NCBI GenBank assembly: GCA_963733935.1
Contig: CAVTEQ010000018.1
Coordinates: 62,001 to 126,000, forward strand
Reading direction: 5' to 3'
Length of the DNA: 64,000 bases
Origin: JAHFUA01 sp963733935
GTDB taxonomy: Bacteria > Acidobacteriota > Terriglobia > Terriglobales > Acidobacteriaceae
A model generated the notes under the pieces. It searched no databases and was not told the origin of the DNA. It saw only the letters and a list, made by a program, of their open reading frames with translations. Below, one piece after another: positions 25,825 through 34,311 of this stretch (position 1 is its first letter; every line of letters begins with the position of its first letter). The position numbers and the translations under genes are program-made.

Positions 25825-27922
25825 TTAAGCCCGCTGAACTCCGCCCAGCTTTTTCAGCGCTTCAATGAGCTGGTTTGCCCAAAGCGCGACTTCGTCGTCA
25901 CGCAGCGTGCGCTCCACCGATTGGAACTCAGCCCGCAGCAGCACCGAATACTGGTCTGTCGGGACCGCGCCGCCGCGGAAGATCTCGACCGGCTGGAACG
26001 CTCGCAGCTCGCCGATGCGGAGTGCTTCCACTGTCGGCTCGAATGCGCTCGAAAGTGATCGCATTGTCGAACAGGAACGAAAAATCGCGATCCACCGCCG
26101 GATAGCGCGAGATAGCCTGGTAGCGCACCGGGCGCAGGCCTTGGCGATAGAGCCGGTCGAGATAGATCTCCGCCAAATAAATGTCTTGGCGCAGCTTGCG
26201 CGCGCCGGCGACTTCCGGATGCAGTTGGCCAAGCCGCGCTACCATGCCGCCATCGAGCACCGCCCGCGCGTAGCGATACGGATGGTAGTACGCGGGCCGG
26301 TTGTTGTCGTCGAAATAGAGCGACTGGTGCTGGAACTTGGAGAGCAGACTTTCGAGGTCTCCCTTCAGATCGAAAAACGAATATGCCCGTCCAGGCTGGT
26401 GAACGTCCGCGGCGACGGCTTGCCCCGTGGCGCCGATGGCGATCTGTTTGCGCTCCTCGGTTTTCGTGCCGGCGAGCTCGTAAACATTGCCTGCCTCGAA
26501 CAGGCGCACGTCGTTCACGCCGCGGTTCAGGTTGTACGCCAGCATGTTGACCATGCTGGGGACGAGGGAAGTCCGCATCACGGCAGCTTCTTCGCTGATC
26601 GGGTTTTCGAGCGCCACGGGCGCTGCAGTGGAGAACTGCTGCGCCTCCGCGGCCGAAATGAAGCTCAGCGAAACCGCCTGGTTGTAACCGAGCGCCAGCA
26701 GCGCCGAGCGCAACGACGCATCCTTCGGAGCGTCGGGAGTCTCCACGACCGCGCCGGCGAATGCGGGCAGCGTGTTGGGAAAACGGTTGTAGCCGTAGAT
26801 GCGCGCGATTTCTTCGATCAGATCGATCTCACGCTCAACGTCGAGACGCCAGGTCGGGACCTGGACGCTGAAATCATCAAGCTCAGCGACATCGGGGTTG
26901 ACGATACGGCCACGTCGGCCGAAAGGGCTAGGAGCTTTGGGCGCTCGCTCTACCGTTACCAAAAATCCAAGCCGCCGCAGGATACGCGATACTTCTTTCT
27001 CGCCGATTTCCTGCCCGAGAATTCGCCGCACTTCGGACGGCCGCAAGCGGATGCAAGGCCGCTCGATGCGCCGGCCGATGGCGTCGATCAGGTCGCCTTC
27101 GAGTTGGCCGCCGCCGGTTTCGAGGATCAGTTCCGCGACACGGCGGCAGGCAAGCGTCGTAGCGCCCCAGTCGGCGCCGCGCTCGAAGCGATGCGAGGCG
27201 TCGGTGTGCATGCCGAGACGGCGCGCAGTCAGGCGGACGCTCACCGGATCGAACCACGCCGACTCGATCAGGATGTTGCGCGTGCGGTCGGTGATCATGG
27301 TGTCGTAGCCGCCCATGACGCCCGCGAGCGCGACCGCCTTTACCGCGTCGGCGATGACCAGGTCGTCGGAATCGAGCTTGCGCTCGACTCCATCCAGAGT
27401 CTTCAGCTTTTCGCCGACGCGGGCGCGCCGCACGATGATCCTGCCGCCCTCCAGCGTATCCAGGTCGAAGGCGTGAGTCGGGTGGCCCATCTCGATGAGC
27501 GTGTAGTTGCTGGCATCGACGCCGTTGTTGATGGGGCGTGCGTCCATCATCTCCAGTCGGCGAGCGATGCGCGCGGGCGACGGCGCGAGCCTGATCCCGC
27601 GAACAATCTGCGCCGTGTATCGCGCGCAGCCTTGCGGGTCGGGCAGTTCGATCTCGAAGTTCGCCTTGCCTTTCGCGGCGGGCAGCTTGGGCTCAATGGG
27701 CTTGAGATCGAGATCGTAGATGGCCGAGCACTCGCGCGCCACGCCATAGTGGTTCATGGCATCGACGCGGTTGGTGGTGATCTCCATGTCGAAGACGAGG
27801 CTGCCGCCCTCGCCGGAAGTCAGCTCGACGGCGAGACCGGCGGCAGTCAGGTCTTCGGCGAGCTGCTTCGCATCGACCTTGAAGTCAACGAACTCGCGCA
27901 GCCAGGTGGGAGATATCTTCAT
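25825..27922 (-). pseudogene. pheT: Phenylalanyl-tRNA synthetase beta subunit, one frameshift near the 3' end
   Basis: The beta chain of PheRS carries tRNA binding and editing. From ATG 27922 the main frame reads MKISPTWLREFVDFKVDAKQ, SLVFDMEITTNRVDAMNHYG, RPINNGVDASNYTLIEMGHP, RIIVRRARVGEKLKTLDGVE, ALAGVMGGYDTMITDRTRNI and DRDFSFLFDNAITFERIRA. There it leaves frame; the expected C-terminal FDX-ACB end (VEALRIGELRAFQPVEIFRG, then LRDDEVALWANQLIEALKK) continues in the next frame to 25825. One extra base in CGGC at about 26036 explains this. Corrected length is about 699 residues, normal. The enzyme is essential, so this is almost certainly a sequence error. Confidence 0.93.
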
Positions 27923-27935
27923 GTGTAGAGAATTA

Positions 27936-28006
27936 GCCACTGAGGCACAGAGACACGGAGGTAATCAGATCAGAAAATCTCTGTGTCTCCGTGTCTCCGT
28001 GGCAGA
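27936..28006. repeat. Palindromic repeat, family F4
   Basis: GCCACTGAGGCACAGAGACA and the inverted CTGTGTCTCCGTGTCTCCGT surround GTAATCAGATCAG. It fills the pheS-pheT gap; PheS and PheT normally lie close together and are co-translated. Confidence 0.85.
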
Positions 28007-28020
28007 TGCGCACTCCTCCC

Positions 28021-29115
28021 TTACGCGAACTGCTCCAAGAACCGCACATCACCCTGGAAAAACAACTGAATGTCGTCCACGCCATACTTCAGCAGCGCGA
28101 TGCGATCGGCGCCCATGCCGAAGGCGAAGCCTGAGACCTTCGCCGGGTCGTAGCCGTTGTCGCGGACGAATTCAAACACATTCGGATCGACCATGCCGCA
28201 GCCCAGCAGCTCGATCCAGCCGCCTTGCTTGCAGGTGCGGCAGCCTTTACCGCCGCAGAAGATGCAACTGATCGCAACCTCGGCGCTCGGCTCGGTGAAC
28301 GGGAAGAATGACGGCTGAAATCGCGTGCGGACGCTCGATCCGAACAGCGCCTTCATGGCGTGGTCGAGCGTGCCCTTCAGGTCGCAGAAGGTGATGTTGG
28401 TGTCCACGGCCAAGCCCTCGACCTGGTGAAACATGGGCGAGTGGCTGGCGTCGGGCGCGTCGTTGCGGTGCACCTTGCCCGGAATGACCACCCGAATCGG
28501 CGGCGCGAGCTTCTCCATGGTGCGGATCTGCACCGGCGAGGTGTGTGTGCGCAGCAGCAGGCGCTCGCGCAGCGGCTTTGATTGCTGTCCGGCGATGAAC
28601 AGCGTGTCCTGGGTGTCGCGCGCGGGATGGTTGGGCGGAAAGTTCAGCGCCTCGAAGTTGTAGTAGTCGGTCTCGATCTCCGGGCCTTCGCTCACCGAGT
28701 AGCCCATCGCCTTGAAGACGGAGACGATCTCGCCCTGCGCCTTGATGACCGGATGTTCCGCCCCGATGGGCCGGCGGATGCCGGGGAGGGTGATGTCGAG
28801 GCGGTCGGATTCGAGCGGGCTCGCGGCCTGCAGGCGATCGCGGGCGGCGTCAATAATTTGTTCGACGCGGGATTTCAGTTCGTTGACGCGTTGGCCAACG
28901 TCGCGTTTTGCGGGAACAGGAGCGGATTTGAGCCACAGGTCGTTGATTTGAGTGAGGGCGCCGTTCTTGCGGGCCATCCAGCGGTCGCGAAAATTTTTCC
29001 AGTCGGATTCGTTGGTGATGGCCTTCGATTCGGATTCCAGCGCCGACAGCAATTCCCGCACAGCGGCATCCAGCGCCGCTGGTGAATAGTCCGCGAGTTT
29101 GGGAACGATGTACAT
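28021..29115 (-). CDS. pheS: Phenylalanyl-tRNA synthetase alpha subunit
   Basis: PheS holds the catalytic site that activates phenylalanine and charges tRNA-Phe. The 364-residue protein has the N-terminal coiled coil, DITLPGIRRPIGAEHPVIKA, the class II motif 2 GKVHRNDAPDASHSPMFHQV, FFPFTEPSAEVAISCIFCGG with an added CIFCGGKGCRTC zinc-ribbon-like loop, and motif 3 GFAFGMGADRIALLKYGVDD. The Cys-rich insert (CxxC-x3-CxxC) is found in PheS of several phyla. It is followed by pheT after a palindromic spacer. Confidence 0.97.
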   Translation of the reverse strand: MYIVPKLADYSPAALDAAVRELLSALESESKAITNESDWKNFRDRWMARKNGALTQINDLWLKSAPVPAKRDVGQRVNELKSRVEQIIDAARDRLQAASPLESDRLDITLPGIRRPIGAEHPVIKAQGEIVSVFKAMGYSVSEGPEIETDYYNFEALNFPPNHPARDTQDTLFIAGQQSKPLRERLLLRTHTSPVQIRTMEKLAPPIRVVIPGKVHRNDAPDASHSPMFHQVEGLAVDTNITFCDLKGTLDHAMKALFGSSVRTRFQPSFFPFTEPSAEVAISCIFCGGKGCRTCKQGGWIELLGCGMVDPNVFEFVRDNGYDPAKVSGFAFGMGADRIALLKYGVDDIQLFFQGDVRFLEQFA

Positions 29116-29123
29116 GGGAAAAA

Positions 29124-29197
29124 CGCCACGGATTGCACGGATTCACGCGGATAAATCCCCGATTGAAAATCCGTGACAATCCGCGTGAATCCGCGGC
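29124..29197. repeat. Palindromic repeat, family F5
   Basis: GCCACGGATTGCACGGATTC and the inverted CGTGACAATCCGCGTGAATC enclose ATAAATCCCCGATTG. It fills the rplT-pheS gap. Confidence 0.82.
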
Positions 29198-29206
29198 TGA
29201 AAATTC

Positions 29207-29569
29207 TTACGCGGCGCCCAGTGCGCCCTTAGCCTGCTCGGCCAGACCCTTGAATGCTGCCGGGTCTTTCACTGCGAGGTCGGCCAGGATTTTGCGGTCC
29301 AGTTCCATGCCGCTCTTCTTCAGGCCGTTAATGAACTGGCTGTAGCTCAGGCCGTTGTCGCGGGCGGCGGCGCCGATGCGCACGATCCACAGCGAGCGGA
29401 ACTGGCGCTTCTTCTGGCGGCGTCCGGAGTAGGCGAACTTCAGCGCCCGTTCCACCGATTCCTTGGCGGAGCGATAGAGCTTGGATTTGGTCAGGTAAAA
29501 ACCGCTGGCGCGGTCGAGGATCTTCTTGCGCTTGGCGCGGCGCTTGGTGCCGCGCTTGACTCTGGGCAT
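29207..29569 (-). CDS. rplT: 50S ribosomal protein L20
   Basis: L20 is an early-assembly protein of the large subunit and a translational repressor of its own operon in some bacteria. The 120-residue basic protein reads MPRVKRGTKRRAKRKKILDR, GFYLTKSKLYRSAKESVERA, RRQKKRQFRSLWIVRIGAAA, DNGLSYSQFINGLKKSGMEL and DRKILADLAVKDPAAFKGLA, which is the complete family signature. It is preceded by rpmI, with an unusually long gap of 138 bases that holds a palindrome. Confidence 0.98.
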   Translation of the reverse strand: MPRVKRGTKRRAKRKKILDRASGFYLTKSKLYRSAKESVERALKFAYSGRRQKKRQFRSLWIVRIGAAARDNGLSYSQFINGLKKSGMELDRKILADLAVKDPAAFKGLAEQAKGALGAA

Positions 29570-29631
29570 GGCGTCTCCTTTTTAGTGACTCGTGTTAGCG
29601 GCTGGAGGCAGGATGTGCCTCTTCACACGCT

Positions 29632-29704
29632 GGTCGTCGGCCCTCGGCCTTCGGTCGCCGGCCATTAGCTGTTGCCGACGACCGATGACCAACGGCCGAC
29701 GACT
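29632..29704. repeat. Palindromic repeat, family F8 (GTCGTCGGCCTTCGGTCG type)
   Basis: GTCGTCGGCCCTCGGCCTTC and the inverted CGACGACCGATGACCAACGG, then CCGACGAC, surround a short loop. It fills the rpmI-rplT gap. A partial relative follows the glnA stop codon (59743-59776). Confidence 0.8.
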
Positions 29705-29707
29705 GCT

Positions 29708-29902
29708 CTAATACGGAATCATCCTCTTCACCTTGGGCACGTCGGCTTTGTCGACCAGCGTGCCGGTATCGAGATGGCGCTTGCGCTTCGTGGGCTTGGA
29801 GGTCAGGATGTGGCGCACGAATGCGTGTCCGCGCTTGACCTTCCCAGTGGCCGTCTTCTTGAAGCGCTTGGCAGCGCCGGAATGTGTTTTCATTTTGGGC
29901 AT
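29708..29902 (-). CDS. rpmI: 50S ribosomal protein L35
   Basis: L35 is a small basic large-subunit protein. The 64 residues read MPKMKTHSGAAKRFKKTATG, KVKRGHAFVRHILTSKPTKR, and end KADVPKVKRMIPY, the standard L35 pattern. It starts 9 bases after the infC stop and is followed by rplT, the conserved infC-rpmI-rplT order. Confidence 0.97.
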   Translation of the reverse strand: MPKMKTHSGAAKRFKKTATGKVKRGHAFVRHILTSKPTKRKRHLDTGTLVDKADVPKVKRMIPY

Positions 29903-29911
29903 GTTGTCTCT

Positions 29912-30430
29912 CTATCCCGCCTTCTTCGGAGCCAGAATCGCATGCAGCGTATTGCCCTCCATGCGCGGCCTGAACTCGACGATGCCTTTGTCGGCGATGT
30001 CCTTGATCAGGCGGTCGAGAATCTGGCGGCCAAGGTTGGTGTGCGTCATCTCGCGGCCGCGAAAGAAAATCGTTGCCTTCACCTTGTCACCGTCTTCGAG
30101 GAAGCGCAGCACGTGGTTTTTCTTGAACTCGTAATCGTGCTCGTCCACGTTGATGCGGAACTTCACCTCCTTGACGGTGATGACTTTCTGGTGCTTCTTG
30201 GCGGCGCGTTCTTTCTTGTCCTGCTCGTAGAGGTACTTGCCGAAATCCATGATGCGGCAAACCGGCGGCTGTGCCGTCGGCGACACCTCTACCAGATCAA
30301 GGTTCTTCTCCCGGGCCATCTTGAGCGCTTCGAAAGGCTGCAGGATGCCGATCTGCTTGCCTTCATCGTCGATCACACGGACTTCGCGGGCGCGGATGCG
30401 ATCATTCGTGCGGATAAATCTCTTGTCGAT
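29912..30430 (-). CDS. infC: Translation initiation factor IF-3, likely ATC start
   Basis: IF-3 keeps the 30S subunit free and proofreads initiator tRNA and start codon. The protein shows RTNDRIRAREVRVIDDEGKQ, GILQPFEALKMAREKNLDLV, EVSPTAQPPVCRIMDFGKYL, KEVKFRINVDEHDYEFKKN and HTNLGRQILDRLIKDIA. No ATG, GTG or TTG occurs at a suitable place: the frame is open back to 30508, but that extension is hydrophobic and unrelated. A GGAGG sits 6 bases before an ATC at 30430-30428, followed by DKRFIRTNDRIR, the usual IF-3 N-terminus. A rare start codon (AUU in E. coli) is the known basis of infC autoregulation. Confidence 0.93.
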   Translation of the reverse strand: MDKRFIRTNDRIRAREVRVIDDEGKQIGILQPFEALKMAREKNLDLVEVSPTAQPPVCRIMDFGKYLYEQDKKERAAKKHQKVITVKEVKFRINVDEHDYEFKKNHVLRFLEDGDKVKATIFFRGREMTHTNLGRQILDRLIKDIADKGIVEFRPRMEGNTLHAILAPKKAG

Positions 30431-30524
30431 ACACAGCCTCCAGGAGAAAAAAGTACGGCAGAAACAAAAAATTATAGCATGGGAGAATCGGAGGATCGGC
30501 GTCACCACCGCGAACGGTTATGTC

Positions 30525-30767
30525 TTAGTTCGAATTCTGGTACAAGTAGAGGCCGATGAAGAAAAGACCGCCGAGAAAATAGAGGACGACATCCCACCAA
30601 AAACGTTTAGGCTGTTCGGCGCGGTACACAATCCGACCGAAGCGCTCAAAGGTTTCCCCGCTGAGCGTGAAGACCGCCGTTGCGACCAACAAAAGGATCC
30701 CAATAAGCAGAAAGCGGTGCTGCCGATCAATCAGGTATGAAAAATGGTCCATAGCCCGCATTTTCAA
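30525..30767 (-). CDS. Small membrane protein, 80 aa
   Basis: The protein has two hydrophobic segments, FLLIGILLLVATAVFTLSG and VVLYFLGGLFFIGLYLY, separated by a basic loop (ERFGRIVYRAEQPKRFWW). An alternative ATG lies at 30752 (MDHFSYLIDRQHR). It lies upstream of infC on the same strand and could share its transcript; in many bacteria thrS occupies this position. I do not recognise a family. Confidence 0.65.
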   Translation of the reverse strand: MKMRAMDHFSYLIDRQHRFLLIGILLLVATAVFTLSGETFERFGRIVYRAEQPKRFWWDVVLYFLGGLFFIGLYLYQNSN

Positions 30768-30790
30768 ACTGCGACACTACCCCATGAGTC

Positions 30791-31217
30791 TCAAGAGCTC
30801 TTCTCGCCGTCTGGACCGGCAACCCCCACCACGTAGCCATCGGGGTCGCGCAGCCATATTTCCCTGTGGCTGGGCCGCGGGTTGAAGTGGGGTTCTAATA
30901 TCATCTGAGCGCGCAATGTGCGGGCCCGTTCGACGACTGCATCAAAGTCGTCCACCTCGAACCAGAGTACGACGCCGTGCCCGACCGGCGCTGCGTCCGC
31001 GTTGACAAGGTTGGGGTGGTCGTCCTCGTCCCCAGGCATGGAGTTGAAGAACCAACTGGCCAGCGCAGAGCAAGCGGTCATAGAAGTCGCGATGGCTGTG
31101 CTCTGGCAGTGTATCGAGTCCGAGCAATTGTTGATACCACTGACTGCTTGCTCTTACATCGCGCACCGCAATCAGGGGCTGAGAATGGACAGTCGTTCGT
31201 CCCGGCATCGATTCCAT
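30791..31217 (-). pseudogene. VOC/glyoxalase-superfamily protein, one frameshift
   Basis: This is a vicinal-oxygen-chelate fold protein of unknown substrate. The first frame from ATG 31217 reads HSQPLIAVRDVRASSQWYQQ, LLGLDTLPEHSHRDFYDRLL, AGQLVLQLHAWG; the second carries PVGHGVVLWFEVDDFDAVVE, RAQMILEPHFNPRPSHREIW and LRDPDGYVVGVAGP. These are the two beta-alpha-beta-beta-beta halves with metal ligands His and Glu at the usual places. They join if one C of CCCC at 31030-31033 is removed. The corrected length is about 141 residues. A sequence error is likely. Confidence 0.8.
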
Positions 31218-31242
31218 GATTCGCTCCGAGAGTCCCGCATAC

Positions 31243-31380
31243 GGGTGAAGGGGCACGACCTCCGGTCGTGCCGCAGAGGAACCAATAATTCGTGGGGCTT
31301 TTAGCCCCTGGTTTTCAGGGGCTAAAGCCCGGATTTCTCAACCACACTAATGGCACGACCGAAGGTCGTGCCCCTTCACC
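31243..31380. repeat. Nested palindrome, family F7 (GGCACGACC / GGGGCTAAAGCCCC)
   Basis: The outer arms GGTGAAGGGGCACGACCT and AGGTCGTGCCCCTTCACC are perfectly inverted. Just inside, CACGACCTCCGGTCGTG forms a hairpin of its own. In the middle GGGGCTTTTAGCCCC and GGGGCTAAAGCCC pair in either of two ways. A related array lies at 37551-37670. Confidence 0.85.
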
Positions 31381-31408
31381 TGTGCTCTTACTGTACACAT
31401 CGCCCCAA

Positions 31409-32755
31409 TCATTGTTGCATTCCAAGCAGTGTGTCGCCGGTTTGTCCTTCAACCCATGCATCCAGGATGTGATTTGCAGGATGCTCCCCACGCAGCCAAA
31501 GCTTCTGATAGTTTTCGGTCAGCGTTTCGGTGCGGCCATTCTCAACGACGCTCAGCGTGATGGTAGAGACTGTTTGTCCTACAAGCGATTGCATGAACGC
31601 AGTTTTCTTTTCCGCTGCCAGCTCGCGAAGCAGGCGGTTGCGCTCGCGCTTCACTTGCGCTGCGACTTGGTCCCGCATGCCGGCAGCCGGCGTTCCTGAG
31701 CGCGCCGAATACGTGAACACGTGCAGATAGGTGAAGGGCAGGGAAGCGATGAATCGGCGGTTTTCCTCGAAGTCGGCGTCCGTCTCGCCGGGGAAGCCGA
31801 CCATCACGTCCGCGCCGATGGCGGCCATGGGCATGGTAGCCCGAATCCTGCGGATGCGATCGTCGTAATGCCAAGGCCGATATTTGCGGTGCATACGTCG
31901 CAGGATGCGGTCGCTGCCGCTCTGCAGCGGCACGTGCGCGTGCCTGGCGATGCGCGGCGAGCCGGCGACCAGCGCGATCAATTCGTCCGTCCAATCCATG
32001 GGCTCGATGGAACTCAGCCGCAGGCGCTCGATGCCGGTATGCTCGAGAATCGCTCGCACCAGGTCTTCAAAGCGGGTGGGCGGTTCGAGGTCGCGTCCCC
32101 AGCGTCCCAGGTTGATGCCGGAGATGACCACCTCGCGGAAGCCGGCGGCCACCAGCGCATCCATTTCGCGCAGCACGTCGTCGCGGCGCAGGGAGCGGCT
32201 CTGCCCGCGCACGAAAGGAATGATGCAGAACGAACAGCGATTGTCGCAGCCGTCCTGGACCTTGAGGTTGGGGCGCGTCTTGTCGTAGCCGAGGCCGTCG
32301 AACACCGGCGCGGCCAGCAGCTCGGTGTGGGCGAAGATGTCGCCGACGTAAGCAAAAGCAGGTCCTTCGCTTCGCTCAGGATGACAATTCAGGGGTTTTG
32401 CGCTTCGCTCGGGATGACAATCGAGCTGGACGATTTCGCCGATCTGATGCTTGTGCGAGTTCCCCACCACCCAGGAGACGCCGGGCAGGCCCTCCAGTTC
32501 CTGGGGAGCGCGCTGGGCGTAGCAGCCGGTGACCAGCACGCGGCACCCGGGATTTTCGCGATGCACCCGGCGAATGGCGGCGCGGGCGTCGCGGTCCGCC
32601 TCGGCGGTGACCGTACATGTATTCAGCACAAGCACTTCGGCATCGCCGGCGCTCGAGGCCCGGCGAAGCCCGCGGTCCAACAAGTCGCGTTCCACTTGAG
32701 CGCCGTCAGCCTGAGTGGCGCGGCAGCCGAAGTTCTGTACGAAGAAGGTAGACAA
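31409..32755 (-). CDS. mtaB: tRNA t6A37 methylthiotransferase (MtaB-type radical SAM)
   Basis: This enzyme adds a methylthio group to N6-threonylcarbamoyladenosine 37 of tRNA using radical SAM and a second Fe-S cluster. Domains in order: UPF0004 domain with FVQNFGCRATQADGAQVE, VLNTCTVTAEADRDARAAIR and VTGCYAQRAPQEL (cluster Cys 11, 47, 78), then radical SAM CxxxCxxC in VQDGCDNRCSFCIIPFVRGQ (Cys 170, 174, 177), and a C-terminal TRAM-like domain. About 20 residues at 113-132 read CHPERSAKPLNCHPERSEGP: these are translation of a dispersed DNA repeat inserted in frame between the UPF0004 and radical SAM domains. Confidence 0.92.
   Translation of the reverse strand: MSTFFVQNFGCRATQADGAQVERDLLDRGLRRASSAGDAEVLVLNTCTVTAEADRDARAAIRRVHRENPGCRVLVTGCYAQRAPQELEGLPGVSWVVGNSHKHQIGEIVQLDCHPERSAKPLNCHPERSEGPAFAYVGDIFAHTELLAAPVFDGLGYDKTRPNLKVQDGCDNRCSFCIIPFVRGQSRSLRRDDVLREMDALVAAGFREVVISGINLGRWGRDLEPPTRFEDLVRAILEHTGIERLRLSSIEPMDWTDELIALVAGSPRIARHAHVPLQSGSDRILRRMHRKYRPWHYDDRIRRIRATMPMAAIGADVMVGFPGETDADFEENRRFIASLPFTYLHVFTYSARSGTPAAGMRDQVAAQVKRERNRLLRELAAEKKTAFMQSLVGQTVSTITLSVVENGRTETLTENYQKLWLRGEHPANHILDAWVEGQTGDTLLGMQQ
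32358..32422. repeat. Dispersed repeat inside mtaB, family F11 (two tandem units)
   Basis: On the minus strand TGTCATCCCGAGCGAAGCG and TGTCATCCTGAGCGAAGCG, followed by AAGGACCTGCTTTTGC, form two tandem copies of the repeat whose translation reads CHPERSEGP. A degenerate relative occurs at 50330-50397. The number of inserted bases preserves the reading frame of mtaB. Confidence 0.85.
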
Positions 32756-32847
32756 GCGGGTGTATTATAGCAACCGAGGCCGAGCGCTTTTCTGGGGGCA
32801 AGCGCAAACCAGAGCTGCTGCTCGTGGGCATTTCTTCTGGAGTCCCT

Positions 32848-33300
32848 ATGAAACGGCGAATCTTGCTGGTGGACGATGAACTAGCCATTCTGCTGACCCT
32901 GCGCGCGATCCTGGAGATGAACGGCTTCGAGGTGGAGACCGCCGGCAGCGGCCGCGAAGCGATCGCCAAACTACAAAACGGCAGCCAGTACCACATGGTG
33001 ATTACCGATCTGAAGATGGAGAGCGAGACCGCTGGCTACGATGTAATTCGCACCGTGAAACGGCTGGAGAACAGCCCGGCGGTGGCCATCCTGACGGCAT
33101 TCCCCACCCTGGGTAGCGGCTGGAAGGGCGAAGGCGCGGACTCGATGCTGGTCAAGCCCATGAATACCGAAGACCTGCTGCGGCAAATCGAGGTCATGCT
33201 GATTCAGCACGCGGACGAGAAGCAGAAGCTGCAAAGGGCAGCCTTGCGCGCCGCCAACGGCAACTCAAAGCAGAAGGGCGCTGCCAAGCGGGCGAGCTGA
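32848..33300 (+). CDS. Stand-alone response regulator (receiver domain), 150 aa
   Basis: This is a CheY-like phosphoacceptor. It starts MKRRILLVDDELAILLTLRA with the acidic pair Asp9/Asp10, has the phosphorylatable Asp54 in HMVITDLKME, the Thr/Ser switch in AVAILTAFPT, and the conserved Lys in DSMLVKPMNTEDLL. After residue 120 there is only a basic, Ala/Lys-rich tail (KQKLQRAALRAANGNSKQKG), so no DNA-binding output domain. The start at 32848 is preferred to a GTG 24 bases upstream. No histidine kinase lies nearby. Confidence 0.9.
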   Translation: MKRRILLVDDELAILLTLRAILEMNGFEVETAGSGREAIAKLQNGSQYHMVITDLKMESETAGYDVIRTVKRLENSPAVAILTAFPTLGSGWKGEGADSMLVKPMNTEDLLRQIEVMLIQHADEKQKLQRAALRAANGNSKQKGAAKRAS

Positions 33301-33464
33301 GCAGCAGTCAGCCAAACAATTCGTACAAGGTTCGAAGCGCCGGAGGCCGCTTCCGGCGCTTACTGTTTAAGAATACAACGGCACGCCCCAAACACACTAC
33401 ACGGCGAGCGTTCTGATAACGCCGGTCGCCAGCACGATGCAGCCCAGTTGAGCAACTAGGGTGA

Positions 33465-33776
33465 TCAGGCGCTGACGGCGACGGTACGGCGCTGCTGGAA
33501 ACACTCCCGGCAGAAAACCGGCCTTCCCTGTGTGGGCTTGAAAGGCACTGTGGTTTCCTTGCCGCACTGTGAACAGATCGTGCGGGTTTCCACCTTCTGA
33601 TACCCGTTCCCGATTGGAATGCTGCCCACGGCGGAAGCGCGCTTGGTTTTGCAAACCTTGCAGCGCTTGGGCTCGTTCTTGAACTGCTTATCGTGGAAGA
33701 ACAGTTGTTCCCCGGCCGTGAAGATGAAATCCGTACCACAGTCGATGCACTTCAGCACCTTATCCTGGAATTCCAT
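33465..33776 (-). CDS. Zinc-ribbon protein, 103 aa (zinc-binding domain pair)
   Basis: Eight cysteines fall in four CxxC pairs: CIDCGTDF, CKVCKTKR, CSQCGKET and CRECFQQRR. The first half (KVLKCIDCGTDFIFTAGEQL, FFHDKQFKNEPKRCKVCK) is the zinc-ribbon 'probable zinc-binding domain' (zf-trcl) in which FTAGEQxFF recurs. The second half repeats a smaller ribbon. The protein is soluble and basic. GGAGGG precedes ATG 33776. A binding partner, nucleic acid or protein, is unknown. Confidence 0.85.
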   Translation of the reverse strand: MEFQDKVLKCIDCGTDFIFTAGEQLFFHDKQFKNEPKRCKVCKTKRASAVGSIPIGNGYQKVETRTICSQCGKETTVPFKPTQGRPVFCRECFQQRRTVAVSA

Positions 33777-34008
33777 GAACCTTCCCTCCCCCACCCCCGT
33801 GATCCCACTCCATCCGACAGCCGGCGGCGTGGCGCGTCCGTCGGTGCCTCCGCGGATGGAGCAGGGTACATCCCCAGCAACTGGAATCGGCCCTCCGGGA
33901 CGGCAGACGCCGCCCAGGGAACTGCACATCACAGATTTACGACTGCGGAATACTCACGGGCTGAGTAGGGACAGGCCGCACCCTTGCAGGTGTGGCCCGC
34001 AGGCTCTT

Positions 34009-34206
34009 TTAGTCTTGTTCTTTGCGTGCTTTTTTACGGTTTCGCTTGCGTGCCAGGGCTTCCTTGGCGCGGCGTTTCTCGCCTGGTTTCAGGTAGAAGG
34101 AGTGTCGCTTGACCTCCTTGATGATGTCTTCTTGCTGAACCTTGCGTTTGAATCGACGAAGCGCGTTTTCCAGGGACTCGCCCTCTTGGACCCGTACCTC
34201 TGCCAA
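34009..34206 (-). CDS. rpsU: 30S ribosomal protein S21, likely TTG start
   Basis: S21 is a small basic protein of the 30S platform involved in initiation. The chain AEVRVQEGESLENALRRFKR, KVQQEDIIKEVKRHSFYLKP, GEKRRAKEALARKRNRKKAR is the complete S21 pattern, 65 residues. It begins at TTG 34206, which follows GGGAGG by about 9 bases; the longer reading from 34287 adds a leader that does not match S21. The gene stands alone rather than in the rpsU-dnaG-rpoD arrangement. Confidence 0.9.
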   Translation of the reverse strand: MAEVRVQEGESLENALRRFKRKVQQEDIIKEVKRHSFYLKPGEKRRAKEALARKRNRKKARKEQD

Positions 34207-34311
34207 CCCGATACACCTCCCAACCGTCCTATTTTGGACCCGTAAGTTATTGCAGCGTTGCCGTAGCAAGTCAAGAGATATTCGCAATCACAATCAGGTT
34301 AGCTTGCGGGA

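Noticed and set aside
30528..30545. GTTCGAATTC resembling a tRNA T-loop
   Set aside because: The flanks do not form acceptor or anticodon stems, and the bases belong to the end of the small membrane protein gene.
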